Assembly (NCBI RefSeq): GCF_007845675.1
Contig: NZ_VOBR01000018.1
Span: 1-64,000 of the forward strand
Direction of reading: 5' to 3'
Length of the DNA stretch: 64,000 nt
Source of the DNA: Lentzea tibetensis
Lineage (GTDB): Bacteria > Actinomycetota > Actinomycetes > Mycobacteriales > Pseudonocardiaceae
Part shown: positions 17,538-28,717 of the stretch, piece by piece
How the letters are laid out: every line of letters begins with the position of its first letter
How positions within the stretch are numbered: the first letter of the stretch is position 1
Position numbers and translations under genes: made by a program
Notes under the pieces: model-generated
Told to the model about the DNA's origin: nothing
Database searches by the model: none
What the model saw: the letters and a program-made list of their open reading frames with translations, nothing else

Positions 17538-18070
17538 TCCGCTCGTGGGCGAGGTGTGTCTGTGGACAGCACAGACCGCCTCGCTCCTCGTGTCTTCTGG
17601 GGGCCGAGCCCCCAGACCCCCAGCCGGGGCACTCCGCCCCCGGACCCCCGGTTCGGCCCTTGCTTCGCTCGGCCGCCCTTGTTGGCCGCATGAACTGCGT
17701 CCGTCGTCACCTGTCGGGTTAGTCGTCGAGGCAAAGGGCGCCAGGCAGGGTGCCGAGAACGGCGTTCCCGTCGGCACCGCCTGGCACGTTGAGGACGTAG
17801 CCGACCAAGCACGCGTCGTCGCCGATGGCGACGGCGTGGATCAGGCTGCTGGGCGGAGCCGGGGCGGTGGAACGAGCAACGCGGGCCGTGCTGCTGTGGT
17901 GCACGCCGCCTTGAGCGCCTGGACGACGGCATCGGTTGGTTGGCGGTGCGATGTGCTCCCACCGCAAGGCTCTCCGACGCGTCCCGGTATTCGCTCGATC
18001 TCGCTCGCCGCGGCTGCGGCCGCACGACCGCAGTACTCGTCGTTGCTGCCAGCCCCTACGTCCAACCGCT
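17538..18070. other. Poorly coding stretch after the tRNA
   Basis: The first 180 bp hold C- and G-run low-complexity sequence around 17600-17660 and no gene. The rest contains only the degenerate reading frame described separately at 17719-18055. Confidence 0.5.
17719..18055 (-). pseudogene. Possible frameshifted remnant of a small protein gene
   Basis: Two leftward frames each look protein-like but do not join. One (about 18055-17860) reads VGAGSNDEYCGRAAAAAASEI and later PTDAVVQALKAACTTAAR. The other (about 17860-17719) reads SSLIHAVAIGDDACLVGYV and ends GTLPGALCLDD before a TAA. A single frameshift near 17850-17870 would merge them into a protein of about 110 aa beginning just after the stop of the upstream membrane-protein gene. 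I recognise no family. It could also be chance coding-like sequence. Confidence 0.3.
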
Positions 18071-18841
18071 TCAGTAGTTGTGGCAGGTGACCTTCTGGGT
18101 GCGCACCCATTGGGCCTTGTCCGGGCAGAAGATCTTGGACTCCTTCGACGCGGTGACGCGGAACGGCGTGCCGTTGTCGTCGACCTGGAGCTCCCCCTTG
18201 CTGGTGCCCGAAGTCCACGACAGGTGGACGCGCCAGTCGAAATCGCCCTCGCGGGTCGTGGCGCTGACGACGATCTTCTCCGGTGCCGTGCGGCTGACGG
18301 TGTAGGGGAAGGGCGCCGAGCCGTCCTCGCCCTCGTAGAACTTGAGGGCGAGTGTCGGGGAGTCCAGATCGGCTCCGTAGTGGCGGACCGGCAGGAGGTA
18401 GCACGGACAGATCGGGCCGGTCCACAGCAGAGCGCCGCCGGAGGTCGGTGGGCGGCGGGCGACTACCTCCACGCGGGCGCCTTCCAGCACCACCGCCTCA
18501 TCGGTGAGGCCGTGCACGGTCATGCTCACCGACAGGCTGGTGCCGGCCACCCCGTCGGGCGGCCGGTTGTCGCGGTCGAGGGGAATGGGATCGTCGGGAC
18601 GGTCGGGCACCAGCCAGCCGACATCGGCCTTCTGGGTCGAGGTCACCGACAGCGGTACCGACGGGGCGCGAAGCGTTGTCCAACCCCAGATACCGCCCAC
18701 CGCGGCCAGCGTGACGAGGAGTGCGCCGATCACGGGCCACGCACGGGCGCCGCGCACGATGACGTTGTCGATCGAGCCCGCCTGCACCACCCAGCGGGCC
18801 CTGCCGCTCATCGAGTTCGTCACCTCGTCGGGCCCGGCCAT
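18071..18841 (-). CDS. Hypothetical single-pass membrane protein
   Basis: A 256-aa protein with about 30 polar residues, one transmembrane helix (ARAWPVIGALLVTLAAVGGIWGW, about residues 32-54), then a roughly 200-residue domain that should lie outside. It has a CPCYLL cysteine pair and a further pair near the C-terminus (IFCPDKAQW and VTCHNY), so disulfides are likely. No family is recognised. The ATG at 18841 has no clear ribosome site; an ATG at 18811 is a good alternative. It ends beside the possible remnant gene and may have formed an operon with it. Confidence 0.6.
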   Translation of the reverse strand: MAGPDEVTNSMSGRARWVVQAGSIDNVIVRGARAWPVIGALLVTLAAVGGIWGWTTLRAPSVPLSVTSTQKADVGWLVPDRPDDPIPLDRDNRPPDGVAGTSLSVSMTVHGLTDEAVVLEGARVEVVARRPPTSGGALLWTGPICPCYLLPVRHYGADLDSPTLALKFYEGEDGSAPFPYTVSRTAPEKIVVSATTREGDFDWRVHLSWTSGTSKGELQVDDNGTPFRVTASKESKIFCPDKAQWVRTQKVTCHNY

Positions 18842-18888
18842 AATTGGAACTCGGAATCGGCTACCCGGCCGTTACCCGTGTCACCTGT

Positions 18889-19812
18889 TCAGCCCAGGAG
18901 GTGTACTCCCACGTCCGTCAGGAACGGTGCGTCGTACTGGGCCGGGTCGACCGCCGTGTCGGTGATCAGGTCCGCCCGGAGCGGCGTGTGCTGGGTGATC
19001 ACCTCGACCCCCTCCAGTTGGTACGACAGCAGCAGCGACGGGTCGGTCAACGCGTCCAGCCGCAGCACCTTCGTGGCCTCGTCGGGGTCGTCCATCGTGC
19101 CGAGGAAACGAGCGGGCACGGGTGTGAAGCGCAGTGCGCTCTTGAACGCGAACAGGCCAGGCTTGGCCATGTGACCGTAAAGAGCAGGGTCGGAGCCCAG
19201 TGAGATGTCGTTGAACCCCATCTCGCGCGCGGTCTGGAACACCTGCATGTACATGGCCCGCACGAGCCGCTGCTGGCGCGAGGACGGGGCCGTGGAAGCG
19301 AAGCGGATCACGACAGTGGAGATGTCGCGGCGCAGCCTGCACACGCACGCGCCCTGCAGAGCCGAGGACGAGTACGCCAGCACGGCGAAGTAGTCGGCCC
19401 CCGCGGCGAGGATCTCGGACCGTTCCATGCGTGCGTACGGAACGCCGTGCCGCATGGAGCTGATCTGCGCGTCGTAGAGCGTGAGGAACGCGTCGAACGA
19501 CGCCTCGTCCAGTGGGGAAGCCACCTTCAGCGCGATGCCCTCGGAGGCGACGAACCGTTGGCCGGCGCGGACGGAACGGCGTTCCTTGCCGGAAAGGCGG
19601 GAGAGGTAGGACTCCTCGGAAGCGCCGACGGGCGCGATCCAGGTGACCCACGACGGGTGGACCGCGAAGCCCGCTCGCTGCAGAGCGGGCCACGCGGCCG
19701 CCGGGGGATCGACGACACGGACGACGTCGAGACCGTCGTGCGGTGAGAAGGTCAGTGCTTCGTCGACGGTCACCAGCGCGGTGGTCAGACCGTGCGTGGT
19801 CTCGACGTCCAT
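18889..19812 (-). CDS. FemAB/GNAT-fold acyltransferase (first of two)
   Basis: A 307-aa protein of the GNAT superfamily branch that includes FemAB-like and BioF2-like transferases. The basic RLSGKERRSVRAG helix near residues 70-85 and the later SRQQRLVRAMYMQVFQTAREMGFNDISLGSD segment match that fold. These enzymes move an acyl or aminoacyl group from CoA or tRNA to an amine; the donor cannot be told here. It is the last gene of a leftward four-gene operon. GGAGG lies 7 nt before the ATG, 13 bp after the oxygenase gene. The promoter of this operon carries the shared cluster motif, which ties it to the biosynthetic genes. Confidence 0.7.
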   Translation of the reverse strand: MDVETTHGLTTALVTVDEALTFSPHDGLDVVRVVDPPAAAWPALQRAGFAVHPSWVTWIAPVGASEESYLSRLSGKERRSVRAGQRFVASEGIALKVASPLDEASFDAFLTLYDAQISSMRHGVPYARMERSEILAAGADYFAVLAYSSSALQGACVCRLRRDISTVVIRFASTAPSSRQQRLVRAMYMQVFQTAREMGFNDISLGSDPALYGHMAKPGLFAFKSALRFTPVPARFLGTMDDPDEATKVLRLDALTDPSLLLSYQLEGVEVITQHTPLRADLITDTAVDPAQYDAPFLTDVGVHLLG

Positions 19813-19825
19813 CCGTGCCTCCAGG

Positions 19826-20797
19826 TCACGTGCGAACGGTTACCGGGACGTCCAGACGCTGCTCGCGCGTGCCCTGACGGGTGCGCAGGACCACGCCGGA
19901 CTCCGTGATCTGGACGGTGCGCTCGTCGGTCCAGCCGGTGAAGCGGAACTCCCCGTCGCCGACGTGCACCAGGCCGTACTTCGGCGTGCCGTCCACGGAC
20001 AGCACGAGCGGGTCACCGTCCACAGTGGCCTGAACGTTCTGCTGCGGCAGTTTGAACTGGCCCTCGGCCTCCTCGAAGTCGAGGAACGACAGGGGGAGCT
20101 CGAACGAGCAGTCGTACGAACGGTCGACCGGTACCGCGGGGCGGTTGAACAGGATCTCGGACGCGTCCAGCTGGTCGAGGAACGACGACGGGAACAGCGA
20201 CAGCAGCTCGGGGGTGAGGGTGGTGTCGATGACCATGTGGATGCGCTTGCGGGTACCGGTGTTCTCCACCTGGTGCAGGCGGCAGAAGTCGCCGAACCAG
20301 AACGTGCCCGGCTCCCACACGTGGACGTCGCCGTCCATCAGCAGCGTCGCGCCGGGGTTGGTGATCAGCGGTACGTGCAGACGCAGGTTCGCCCACGGGA
20401 AGCCGATCTTCGTGTCGAAGTGGAGCTCGCTGCACGCGCCCGGACCGAGTGCGAGCAGGCGGACGCAGCGCAGCGGGGCCGGAATCGAGTCCAAAATGGA
20501 CGCGAGATAGGGCGCGGACGCCTTCCACTTGGTGTCGGCGAACTCGTCGAGCCCGGCACCGCCGGGGTCGGTGCGCAGCTCGCTGCCGGTCGGGCTGCGC
20601 AGCGGCAGCGCGCGCCAGTCGAAGTCCGCCTCCTCGGCGGGACCGTCGGTCTCGAACGTCGTCTGCAACGACCACTGGTGGCTGTCGAGGATCTTCAGGT
20701 CCCCGAGCAGCCGCTCGACGTCGAACGTCGGCAGCAGCCGCACGGCGGACGGGTGGCTGCCGACGTGGGCCTCGCAGAGCTGGTACGGAGCAGTCAT
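19826..20797 (-). CDS. Asp/Asn beta-hydroxylase-like Fe(II) oxygenase
   Basis: A 323-aa protein resembling the aspartyl/asparaginyl beta-hydroxylase family (PF05118 type), a double-stranded beta-helix Fe(II)/2-oxoglutarate oxygenase. The iron ligands appear as His-x-Asp in ELHFDTKIGFPWANLRLHVPL and a distal His in CRLHQVENTGTRKRIHMVID, where the Arg/Lys group could bind 2-oxoglutarate. The C-terminal 120 residues are an extra domain of unknown role. The ATG at 20797 has GGAGAG upstream; a longer reading overlaps the MFS gene and is rejected. It probably hydroxylates an amino acid or peptide-like intermediate. Substrate unknown. Confidence 0.72.
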   Translation of the reverse strand: MTAPYQLCEAHVGSHPSAVRLLPTFDVERLLGDLKILDSHQWSLQTTFETDGPAEEADFDWRALPLRSPTGSELRTDPGGAGLDEFADTKWKASAPYLASILDSIPAPLRCVRLLALGPGACSELHFDTKIGFPWANLRLHVPLITNPGATLLMDGDVHVWEPGTFWFGDFCRLHQVENTGTRKRIHMVIDTTLTPELLSLFPSSFLDQLDASEILFNRPAVPVDRSYDCSFELPLSFLDFEEAEGQFKLPQQNVQATVDGDPLVLSVDGTPKYGLVHVGDGEFRFTGWTDERTVQITESGVVLRTRQGTREQRLDVPVTVRT

Positions 20798-20826
20798 GGT
20801 GTTGGTCTCTCCGATCTTCCTGGTTC

Positions 20827-22038
20827 TCAGCCCACTGTGTCGCCGGCCGGTATCAGTTCCTTCTCCTTCCGGTACTCGCGCTGCGGCACCACGACGAACA
20901 CCAGTGCTGCCAACAGGAGTCCGGACACCGCGCCGAGGAACACGAACGACAACCGCCCGGTCAGCTCGTACAGCACGACGCCGATGATCGGCCCGAGCAC
21001 GCTGCCGACGTCCGAGATGAACCCGAACAGCCCGAACGCCTTGCCGTGGTTGCCCGCCGCGGACTTGAGCTCGACGATGCCGCGCCGCGCGCTCAGGAAC
21101 AGCGCCGCGTACCCGACCATGAACAGCACGAACCACGCCGCGACCGCCAGCACGTCCGCGCTGATCGCCGTGCCGGCCAGTCCGACCGCGAGGAACCCGA
21201 GCCCGACCTTCACCATCGTGGTGAGGCGCAGCTTCTCCGCGTACCGGCCGAGTACGAACATGCTCAGCCCGGACGTCGCGAGCCCGACGACGAACACGAT
21301 CGAGATCGCGCCGCGCGCGTCGTCCCGCACGGTGCTGAGGTACAGCGGGAGCACGGGTTCCAGCGCCGAGTAGATGATCGAGGTGAACATGTCCAGCCCG
21401 CCCAGCGCGAGCACCCACACCCACCACTTGCCGACGGACTCCTTCGACTCCGTCTGCTGTTCCTCGTGCGTCTCGACGCGCCGGGCCGGAATCGCCTGCA
21501 GCAGACCGAAAGCAGTCGCCGCGGTGATGACGGCACCGATGAGGAACAACGCTTCGAGCCCGAGCGGTGTGGCCACGCCGGCGACCAGCGGCCCGAGCAG
21601 GAACCCGGCGATCGCGGCCGACCCGAAGTTGCCCATCATCCGGCTGGTCGAGATGCCGTAGACGTTGCACAGCGCGGACATCCCGGCGTACAACGCGGGG
21701 GACACGAGCCCTTCACCCACACCCCACAGCGCTCGCCCGGCGAGCAGCGTGAACGAGTCCGTCGCGAACGCCGTGACCACGATGCCCGCCGCCGCGATGA
21801 GCAACGACACGCACGCGACGGCGTTGGCCCGCCAGCGGTCGACCCACCACCCGCCGACGGGCTGGAACAACGCCTTCGTCGCGGCGAAGAGCGCGAACAT
21901 GAGCGCGATGGTCACCGGCCCCGCACCGACCCGGTGCTCGAGGTCGGGGACGAACGGGATCAGGACCGTGTACGAGGCGTTGACGCTGATGACCGCGATC
22001 AGCAACAGGGCGGCGCGCCGCTGACCTGATCCCATCAC
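20827..22038 (-). CDS. MFS transporter
   Basis: A 403-aa major-facilitator protein with twelve predicted helices. The loop-2 motif is visible as GWWVDRWRANAV and a signal-like ALWGVGEG lies in the first half. Its start overlaps the stop of the upstream acyltransferase by 4 nt (ATGA), so they are translated together. Given its operon it probably exports the product or an intermediate of the cluster. A second MFS pump of a different subfamily lies at 41.3 kb. Confidence 0.85.
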   Translation of the reverse strand: MMGSGQRRAALLLIAVISVNASYTVLIPFVPDLEHRVGAGPVTIALMFALFAATKALFQPVGGWWVDRWRANAVACVSLLIAAAGIVVTAFATDSFTLLAGRALWGVGEGLVSPALYAGMSALCNVYGISTSRMMGNFGSAAIAGFLLGPLVAGVATPLGLEALFLIGAVITAATAFGLLQAIPARRVETHEEQQTESKESVGKWWVWVLALGGLDMFTSIIYSALEPVLPLYLSTVRDDARGAISIVFVVGLATSGLSMFVLGRYAEKLRLTTMVKVGLGFLAVGLAGTAISADVLAVAAWFVLFMVGYAALFLSARRGIVELKSAAGNHGKAFGLFGFISDVGSVLGPIIGVVLYELTGRLSFVFLGAVSGLLLAALVFVVVPQREYRKEKELIPAGDTVG

Positions 22039-23084
22039 ACACCCTTGATATAGGCGGAAAGCACGCTGTGCATGCCTTCCAGAGCGGGCACGAGATCAGG
22101 TCTCGCGGAGGGCGCGTAGACCAGGGCCCACAGATCGGTGCTGTCCAAGCCGTGCTTCTCCTTGAACCGGTAGTTGTCGCGGCCCCACTCCATGCGGCGC
22201 ATGCCGTTCTCGTAGGACCACCGGACGCAGCCGTACATCAGTGCGATGTAGGTGCTGTACTCCTTCAACGTCGAGTACTCGATACCGCCGCACATGAACG
22301 TGACCTCGTCGCCGTGCACGAACGAGAAGAACGCGCCGACCAGCCGATCACCGATCTCGGCAGCGACCAGCATCGCGCCGGGCACGTCGAGCATCGCGTT
22401 CAACGACTGCTCGCTGAACAACGCGGGCCAGTCGTTCTTGTCGCTGGTGTCGACGGTCAACGGGTACGCGTACTTGACCAGGTCGTGCGCCTCGGCACCG
22501 GTGACCATGCGGATGGTGAGCCCGCGCTCGGACGACCGCCGCAGCCTGCGCTCGACGTCCTTGCGGATCTTCTCCGGCAGATGCCGCCACAGGTGGTCCC
22601 GAAACGTCCCCTCAACCGCAACGCTGTAAGTGCGCTCCAACAACACCTTGCCGACGGGCTCCGGCGCCGCGTCGAGCCAGCTCTCCACACCTTCGTCGGT
22701 CAGGTTGGGCACGATGAGCAGGTCAGCGGGCCCGTTCTCGATCCACTCCATCGCCGTGGCGTGCGCGCCGCGGATCAACGCGTGCGACACCGCCCCTCGC
22801 TTGCCGTACATCGAGTACGTCGACCCGGCGAACAAGATCGGCTTCCCGAACCGCCCGACCAGCTCGCACTGCACCTCGTACCCGTGCCAGAACGGCGACG
22901 AGGTGATCTCGTACAAGGGCAGCACATCCCCGCGTTCGTCGCTGATGTAGCCGAACCGGGTGCGTTGCTCGATGGTGTTGGTCTCCCAGGTGCGCAGCCA
23001 GCCGTCGGAGTCGTACAGGCTGCTGGGCACAACCCGCTCCGGCAGCTGATCGGACAGCGACCAGCCGGTATGTGTGACGGTCAT
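22035..23084 (-). CDS. FemAB/GNAT-fold acyltransferase (second of two)
   Basis: A 349-aa GNAT-superfamily protein of the FemAB/CelD-like branch. It has a basic helix LPEKIRKDVERRLRRSSERGL near residues 190-210, then the acceptor fold with GDRLVGAFFSFVHGDEVTFMCGG and EYSTYIALMYGCVRWSYENGMRRMEWGRDNYRFKEKHG. It is the first gene of the leftward operon and is preceded by GGGAGG. The divergent gap to the flavin reductase holds two copies of the cluster promoter motif, one for each gene. Two such proteins in one operon could acylate two positions or work as a pair. The substrate is unknown. Confidence 0.7.
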   Translation of the reverse strand: MTVTHTGWSLSDQLPERVVPSSLYDSDGWLRTWETNTIEQRTRFGYISDERGDVLPLYEITSSPFWHGYEVQCELVGRFGKPILFAGSTYSMYGKRGAVSHALIRGAHATAMEWIENGPADLLIVPNLTDEGVESWLDAAPEPVGKVLLERTYSVAVEGTFRDHLWRHLPEKIRKDVERRLRRSSERGLTIRMVTGAEAHDLVKYAYPLTVDTSDKNDWPALFSEQSLNAMLDVPGAMLVAAEIGDRLVGAFFSFVHGDEVTFMCGGIEYSTLKEYSTYIALMYGCVRWSYENGMRRMEWGRDNYRFKEKHGLDSTDLWALVYAPSARPDLVPALEGMHSVLSAYIKGV

Positions 23085-23104
23085 GTCGCATACCTCCCGG
23101 GAGA

Positions 23105-23138
23105 AAACTAGATATCGCCGCTCTCATCCCGGTCTCAC
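23105..23138 (-). promoter_or_regulatory. Cluster-type promoter of the acyltransferase operon
   Basis: On the minus strand: GTGAGAC (23138-23132), 4 nt, ATGAGAG (23127-23121), 10 nt, then TAGTTT (23110-23105), which ends 20 nt before the start codon. The 11-bp heptamer spacing and fixed distance to a TA-containing -10 box match four other promoters in this window and resemble SARP-dependent promoters. Confidence 0.55.
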
Positions 23139-23154
23139 CGCATTCCAGCGAGAT

Positions 23155-23188
23155 TTGAGAGTTTCCTGATAGGTCGTCTCGCTACTTT
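23155..23188 (+). promoter_or_regulatory. Cluster-type promoter of the flavin reductase gene
   Basis: TTGAGAG (23155-23161), 4 nt, CTGATAG (23166-23172), 10 nt, TACTTT (23183-23188). The GTG start at 23196 lies 7 nt after the -10 box and has no ribosome site, so the transcript is probably leaderless. The architecture is the same as in the divergent operon. Confidence 0.55.
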
Positions 23189-23195
23189 TGGTGGC

Positions 23196-23693
23196 GTGGA
23201 GCCGACTATTACTTCCGTGGACGCGGACACGTTCCGCCACGCGATGGCCCAGCTGGCCGCGCCGCTCACCGTGCTGACGTGCTACGGCCCGTCCGGTGAG
23301 CCGATCGGCCTCACGGTGAACGCGGTGTGCTCGGTGTCGGCGTCTCCGCCCCTGGTGGCCGTGTGCCTCAACCGGTCCAACTACAGCCACGACATGGTCG
23401 TCGCCGCGCGGCGGGTGTGTCTGCACGTGCTGGAACCGGGGCAGGAGGGGTTGGCGTTCCACTTCGCCAAGCCCATTGACCGGTTCGCCGGGGTTTCCGT
23501 GCTGCACGGGGATGCACCCGAGTTGGGTGATGTGCGGCTGCGGATCCTGTGCACTCCCGACGGGGTACGGGATGGCGGGGACCACACCATTCTGCTGGGG
23601 CGCGTGGTTTCTGTGGTCAGCCCTGAGGAAGGCGACGGGGGCGGGCTGGTCTGGCACCGGCGGGGCCCGGTGGACGCTCGCCGCTCCGCTTGA
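23196..23693 (+). CDS. Flavin reductase, probable partner of the HpaB-type hydroxylase
   Basis: A 165-aa NAD(P)H:flavin oxidoreductase of the flavin-reductase-like (HpaC) family. Family marks are GLTVNAVCSVSASPPLVAVCLNR in the first half and GDHTILLGRV near residue 128. It should supply free reduced FAD to the two-component hydroxylase encoded at 47.4 kb, the only reduced-flavin-dependent enzyme in the cluster. It is a single-gene transcript from a cluster-type promoter and lacks a ribosome site. The region just downstream is an AC-rich repeat tract. Confidence 0.85.
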   Translation: MEPTITSVDADTFRHAMAQLAAPLTVLTCYGPSGEPIGLTVNAVCSVSASPPLVAVCLNRSNYSHDMVVAARRVCLHVLEPGQEGLAFHFAKPIDRFAGVSVLHGDAPELGDVRLRILCTPDGVRDGGDHTILLGRVVSVVSPEEGDGGGLVWHRRGPVDARRSA

Positions 23694-24088
23694 GCAGCCG
23701 CGCGCTGGTCTGCTCTCGCACCGTCTTGCCCTGACCCCGGCCGCGCGCCGCACGTGGGTGTGTGCGGTCGCCGAGTTGTTGGGCGCGTCGACGTGCCCGC
23801 GCTCACGCAGGCATCCTCCGGCGCGAACCAAGCGAGCGCCGCCCAACCGGCAGGTACCAAGGGAGCGCCGACCAAAACCGGCAGGTACCAAGGGAGCCCA
23901 GCGAAACCGGCAGGTACCGAGGGAGCCCGACGAAACCGGCAGATACCAAAAGAAAGAGCGCCCGCCGCACTCCCAACCCCCGCACTGCCAACCGGGCGCG
24001 GCCCCCGAGCACAAACCGGCAGCCAAATAATCCCAAGCATCCGAAGGGCGAGCCCCTCCCCACCCCACACCAGAAAGCCCCAAGCCCC
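23694..24088. repeat. AC-rich tract with four tandem 29-31-bp repeats
   Basis: No gene is credible here. Four tandem units with core AACCGGCAGGTACCAAGGGA begin at 23845, 23876, 23905 and 23934 (29-31-bp period, diverging at the end). A fifth partial core lies at 24013. Bases about 23758-23798 match 263-301 of the window in inverted orientation. The A+C bias of the plus strand continues into the 3' half of the ABC permease gene. Confidence 0.75.
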
Positions 24089-24924
24089 TCAGCTGGTGAT
24101 GTCCTTGCGAGCAAACCGCCGAGCAGCAAACACACAGAAGACCAAGCAGTACCCCAAGGACAACAGAGCCCCACTAGCCATGTTGGTCCAGTTGACATCG
24201 GTGGAGAACACGTCAATCCAGGAGAACGTGTAGTGCGTGGGCAAGAATTCCCGAACACCCCCAAGCGCGGTGATCGCATCGAGGATCTGCGACAACACCC
24301 CGGCCAACACAGCCCCACCCACAGCCCCAAGAGGAGCGTCAAGCACCACGGACAGCAACAACGCAAGCCCAGCAACCCAACTCAACTGAACCACGATGTA
24401 CCCGGAAGCAACGCACAACGCGACAACGGACTTCCCGAACGGCACAGCGTCCCCGGTAGGACTGGTCGCATCCCCAGCCCCGTACCAAATCACCCCGACC
24501 AAAAAGGCACACAAGGGAAACAACAACAGCCCGGCCAACGACAACCACCCGGCGACGAAGGCCTTCTGCCGCAACAACCGCAACCGAGGAACAGGTATGG
24601 CCAACAGGTACTTCAGGGAAGACCACGAGGCCTCGGAAGCAACCGCCTCACCGAAGAACACTGCCACCACAACGGGCAACAGATAGGCGCCGGCGACGTA
24701 GAACCCGAACACCACGAAGTTGGGCGCGGACACCATCGCCAGGTCGGCGAACGTGCCACCGCGCTTGGCGGTGTCCGGAGTCTCGCCGAACCCGAACGCC
24801 ACCACCAGCAGCAGAGGCAGGAGAGCGGTCAGCGCGAGCAGCATCTTGGTGCGACGGCGCCGGAGCTGGCGGCGCAGCTCCACCCCCAGCCGCAGCGTGC
24901 GGGAAGGCGCGTACCCGGCAGCGG

Positions 24925-24928
<4 letters not shown>
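24089..24928 (-). CDS. ABC-2-type permease
   Basis: A 279-aa membrane protein with six hydrophobic helices, the permease partner of the ATPase half of the upstream fusion protein. The start overlaps its stop by 4 nt. The last helix-rich part and the end FCVFAARRFARKDITS fit the ABC-2 (NatB/DrrB-like) family. Codon use is odd: the 3' half uses many T-ending codons and GGG/TTG, unlike the 5' part and the neighbouring genes, and this G+T bias of the coding strand runs on into the downstream repeat tract. The substrate is unknown. Confidence 0.82.
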
Positions 24929-27594
<2,666 letters not shown>

Positions 27595-27601
27595 CCGGCT
27601 C

Positions 27602-28591
27602 TTACCGGCGCCGGGCCGCCACCGCGACGTCCGGGTGGTCGGCGAACGCGCCGTCGATGCCCTGCCGGTAGTACGCCTTCAGCAACGAGGTGAACGTCTG
27701 GCCGGTCGGCAGGTCGTCGGCCGCGAACGTGTACGCGTGCACGGCCAGCCCAGCTCGGTGCGCGTCGCGAACCAGCGTTGTAGGAGCTCCCAGAGAACCG
27801 TCCGAGTTCCAGCTGATCACCATCGTCATGTGCGGCCCGACCGCATCCGCGTACGAGGCGATCTCGCGCAAGCGCGCGGGCGTCACCTGCGCGGGTTCCC
27901 ACACCAGCTGGATGAGCGGAACGCGCAGCTGCCGGTTCAGCGCGCGCAGGTTGTCCGACTCGAACGACTGCACGAACACCTTGGCGCGTCGGTGGTTGAG
28001 CCCGTTGACGTTCAGCGTCCGCACGAGCGCCGGCTCCAGGGGCAGACCCAGAGCCGCGAAGTACGCGGAGTGCTTGGTCTCCGGGTAGAGGCCGATCTCG
28101 CGCCCGAGCTGCCGCGACAGCCGCCGCGAGAGGTCGATGACCTCCTGGAACGTCATGATCTGGTACTTCCCGTCCCACGCCGTGTTCGCCGGCCGAAGTG
28201 AAGGCTGGCTCTCCCGCGCGCGCAACGTCTTGAGCTCGGCCAGGGTGAAGTCCTCGGTGAACCAGCCGGTCATGTCCCAGCCGTCGACGTTCTTCGTCGT
28301 GAGCCGAGAAGCGAACTCGGGGTGCGACGCCACGTCGGTCGACCCGCCGATCTCGTTCTCGTGCCGGGCGACGAGCACACCATCCTTTGTGGACACCAAG
28401 TCCGGCTCTACGTAGTCGGCACCCATCCGAGCCGCGAGCTCGTAGGACGCGGCGGTGTGCTCGGGACGGTAACCGGCGGCGCCGCGGTGGCCGATGACCA
28501 GCGGATCCGCCCCGTGCGCGGCGGCGGGCACCACAACGGTGCTGTGCAGGAGGAGTACGGCGGCGGTGGCCGCGACGAGTCGAGTCAGCAT
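27602..28591 (-). CDS. glpQ: Secreted glycerophosphodiester phosphodiesterase
   Basis: A 329-aa exported enzyme that hydrolyses deacylated phospholipids to glycerol-3-phosphate. A signal peptide (about 1-26) precedes the GDPD TIM barrel: IGHRGAAGYRPEHT carries the first catalytic His and EPDLVSTKDGVLVARHE the metal ligands and second His. The C-terminal QGIDGAFADHPDVA is typical. The ATG at 28591 is chosen for the signal peptide; a longer reading in this frame runs antisense through the dioxygenase gene and is rejected. It is 7 bp upstream of the hydrolase-ABC fusion and divergent from the kynurenine operon. Confidence 0.88.
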   Translation of the reverse strand: MLTRLVAATAAVLLLHSTVVVPAAAHGADPLVIGHRGAAGYRPEHTAASYELAARMGADYVEPDLVSTKDGVLVARHENEIGGSTDVASHPEFASRLTTKNVDGWDMTGWFTEDFTLAELKTLRARESQPSLRPANTAWDGKYQIMTFQEVIDLSRRLSRQLGREIGLYPETKHSAYFAALGLPLEPALVRTLNVNGLNHRRAKVFVQSFESDNLRALNRQLRVPLIQLVWEPAQVTPARLREIASYADAVGPHMTMVISWNSDGSLGAPTTLVRDAHRAGLAVHAYTFAADDLPTGQTFTSLLKAYYRQGIDGAFADHPDVAVAARRR

Positions 28592-28643
28592 GGCCGAAAT
28601 CGTCTGCCGCACCGTGCACAGGAGCAATCGAATGAGACTGGAG

Positions 28644-28677
28644 CGAAGACCGCGCTGATAGGTGAACTTCGTAGCTT
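28644..28677 (+). promoter_or_regulatory. Cluster-type promoter of the kynurenine operon
   Basis: CTGATAG (28655-28661), 10 nt, TAGCTT (28672-28677). The upstream heptamer position (CGAAGAC, 28644-28650) matches the consensus only partly. CTGATAGGT is identical to the flavin-reductase promoter and stands at the same distance from the -10 box. The leader to the ATG at 28718 is about 35 nt with GGAGGGG. Confidence 0.5.
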
Positions 28678-28717
28678 TGCCGCAGGAAATCGTCATACCG
28701 GCGGAGGGGTTCGCCAC

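Noticed and set aside
23845-23960. CRISPR-like array
   Set aside because: Units of 29-31 bp are in direct tandem with no unique spacers and no cas genes, and they diverge progressively. They are simple tandem repeats.
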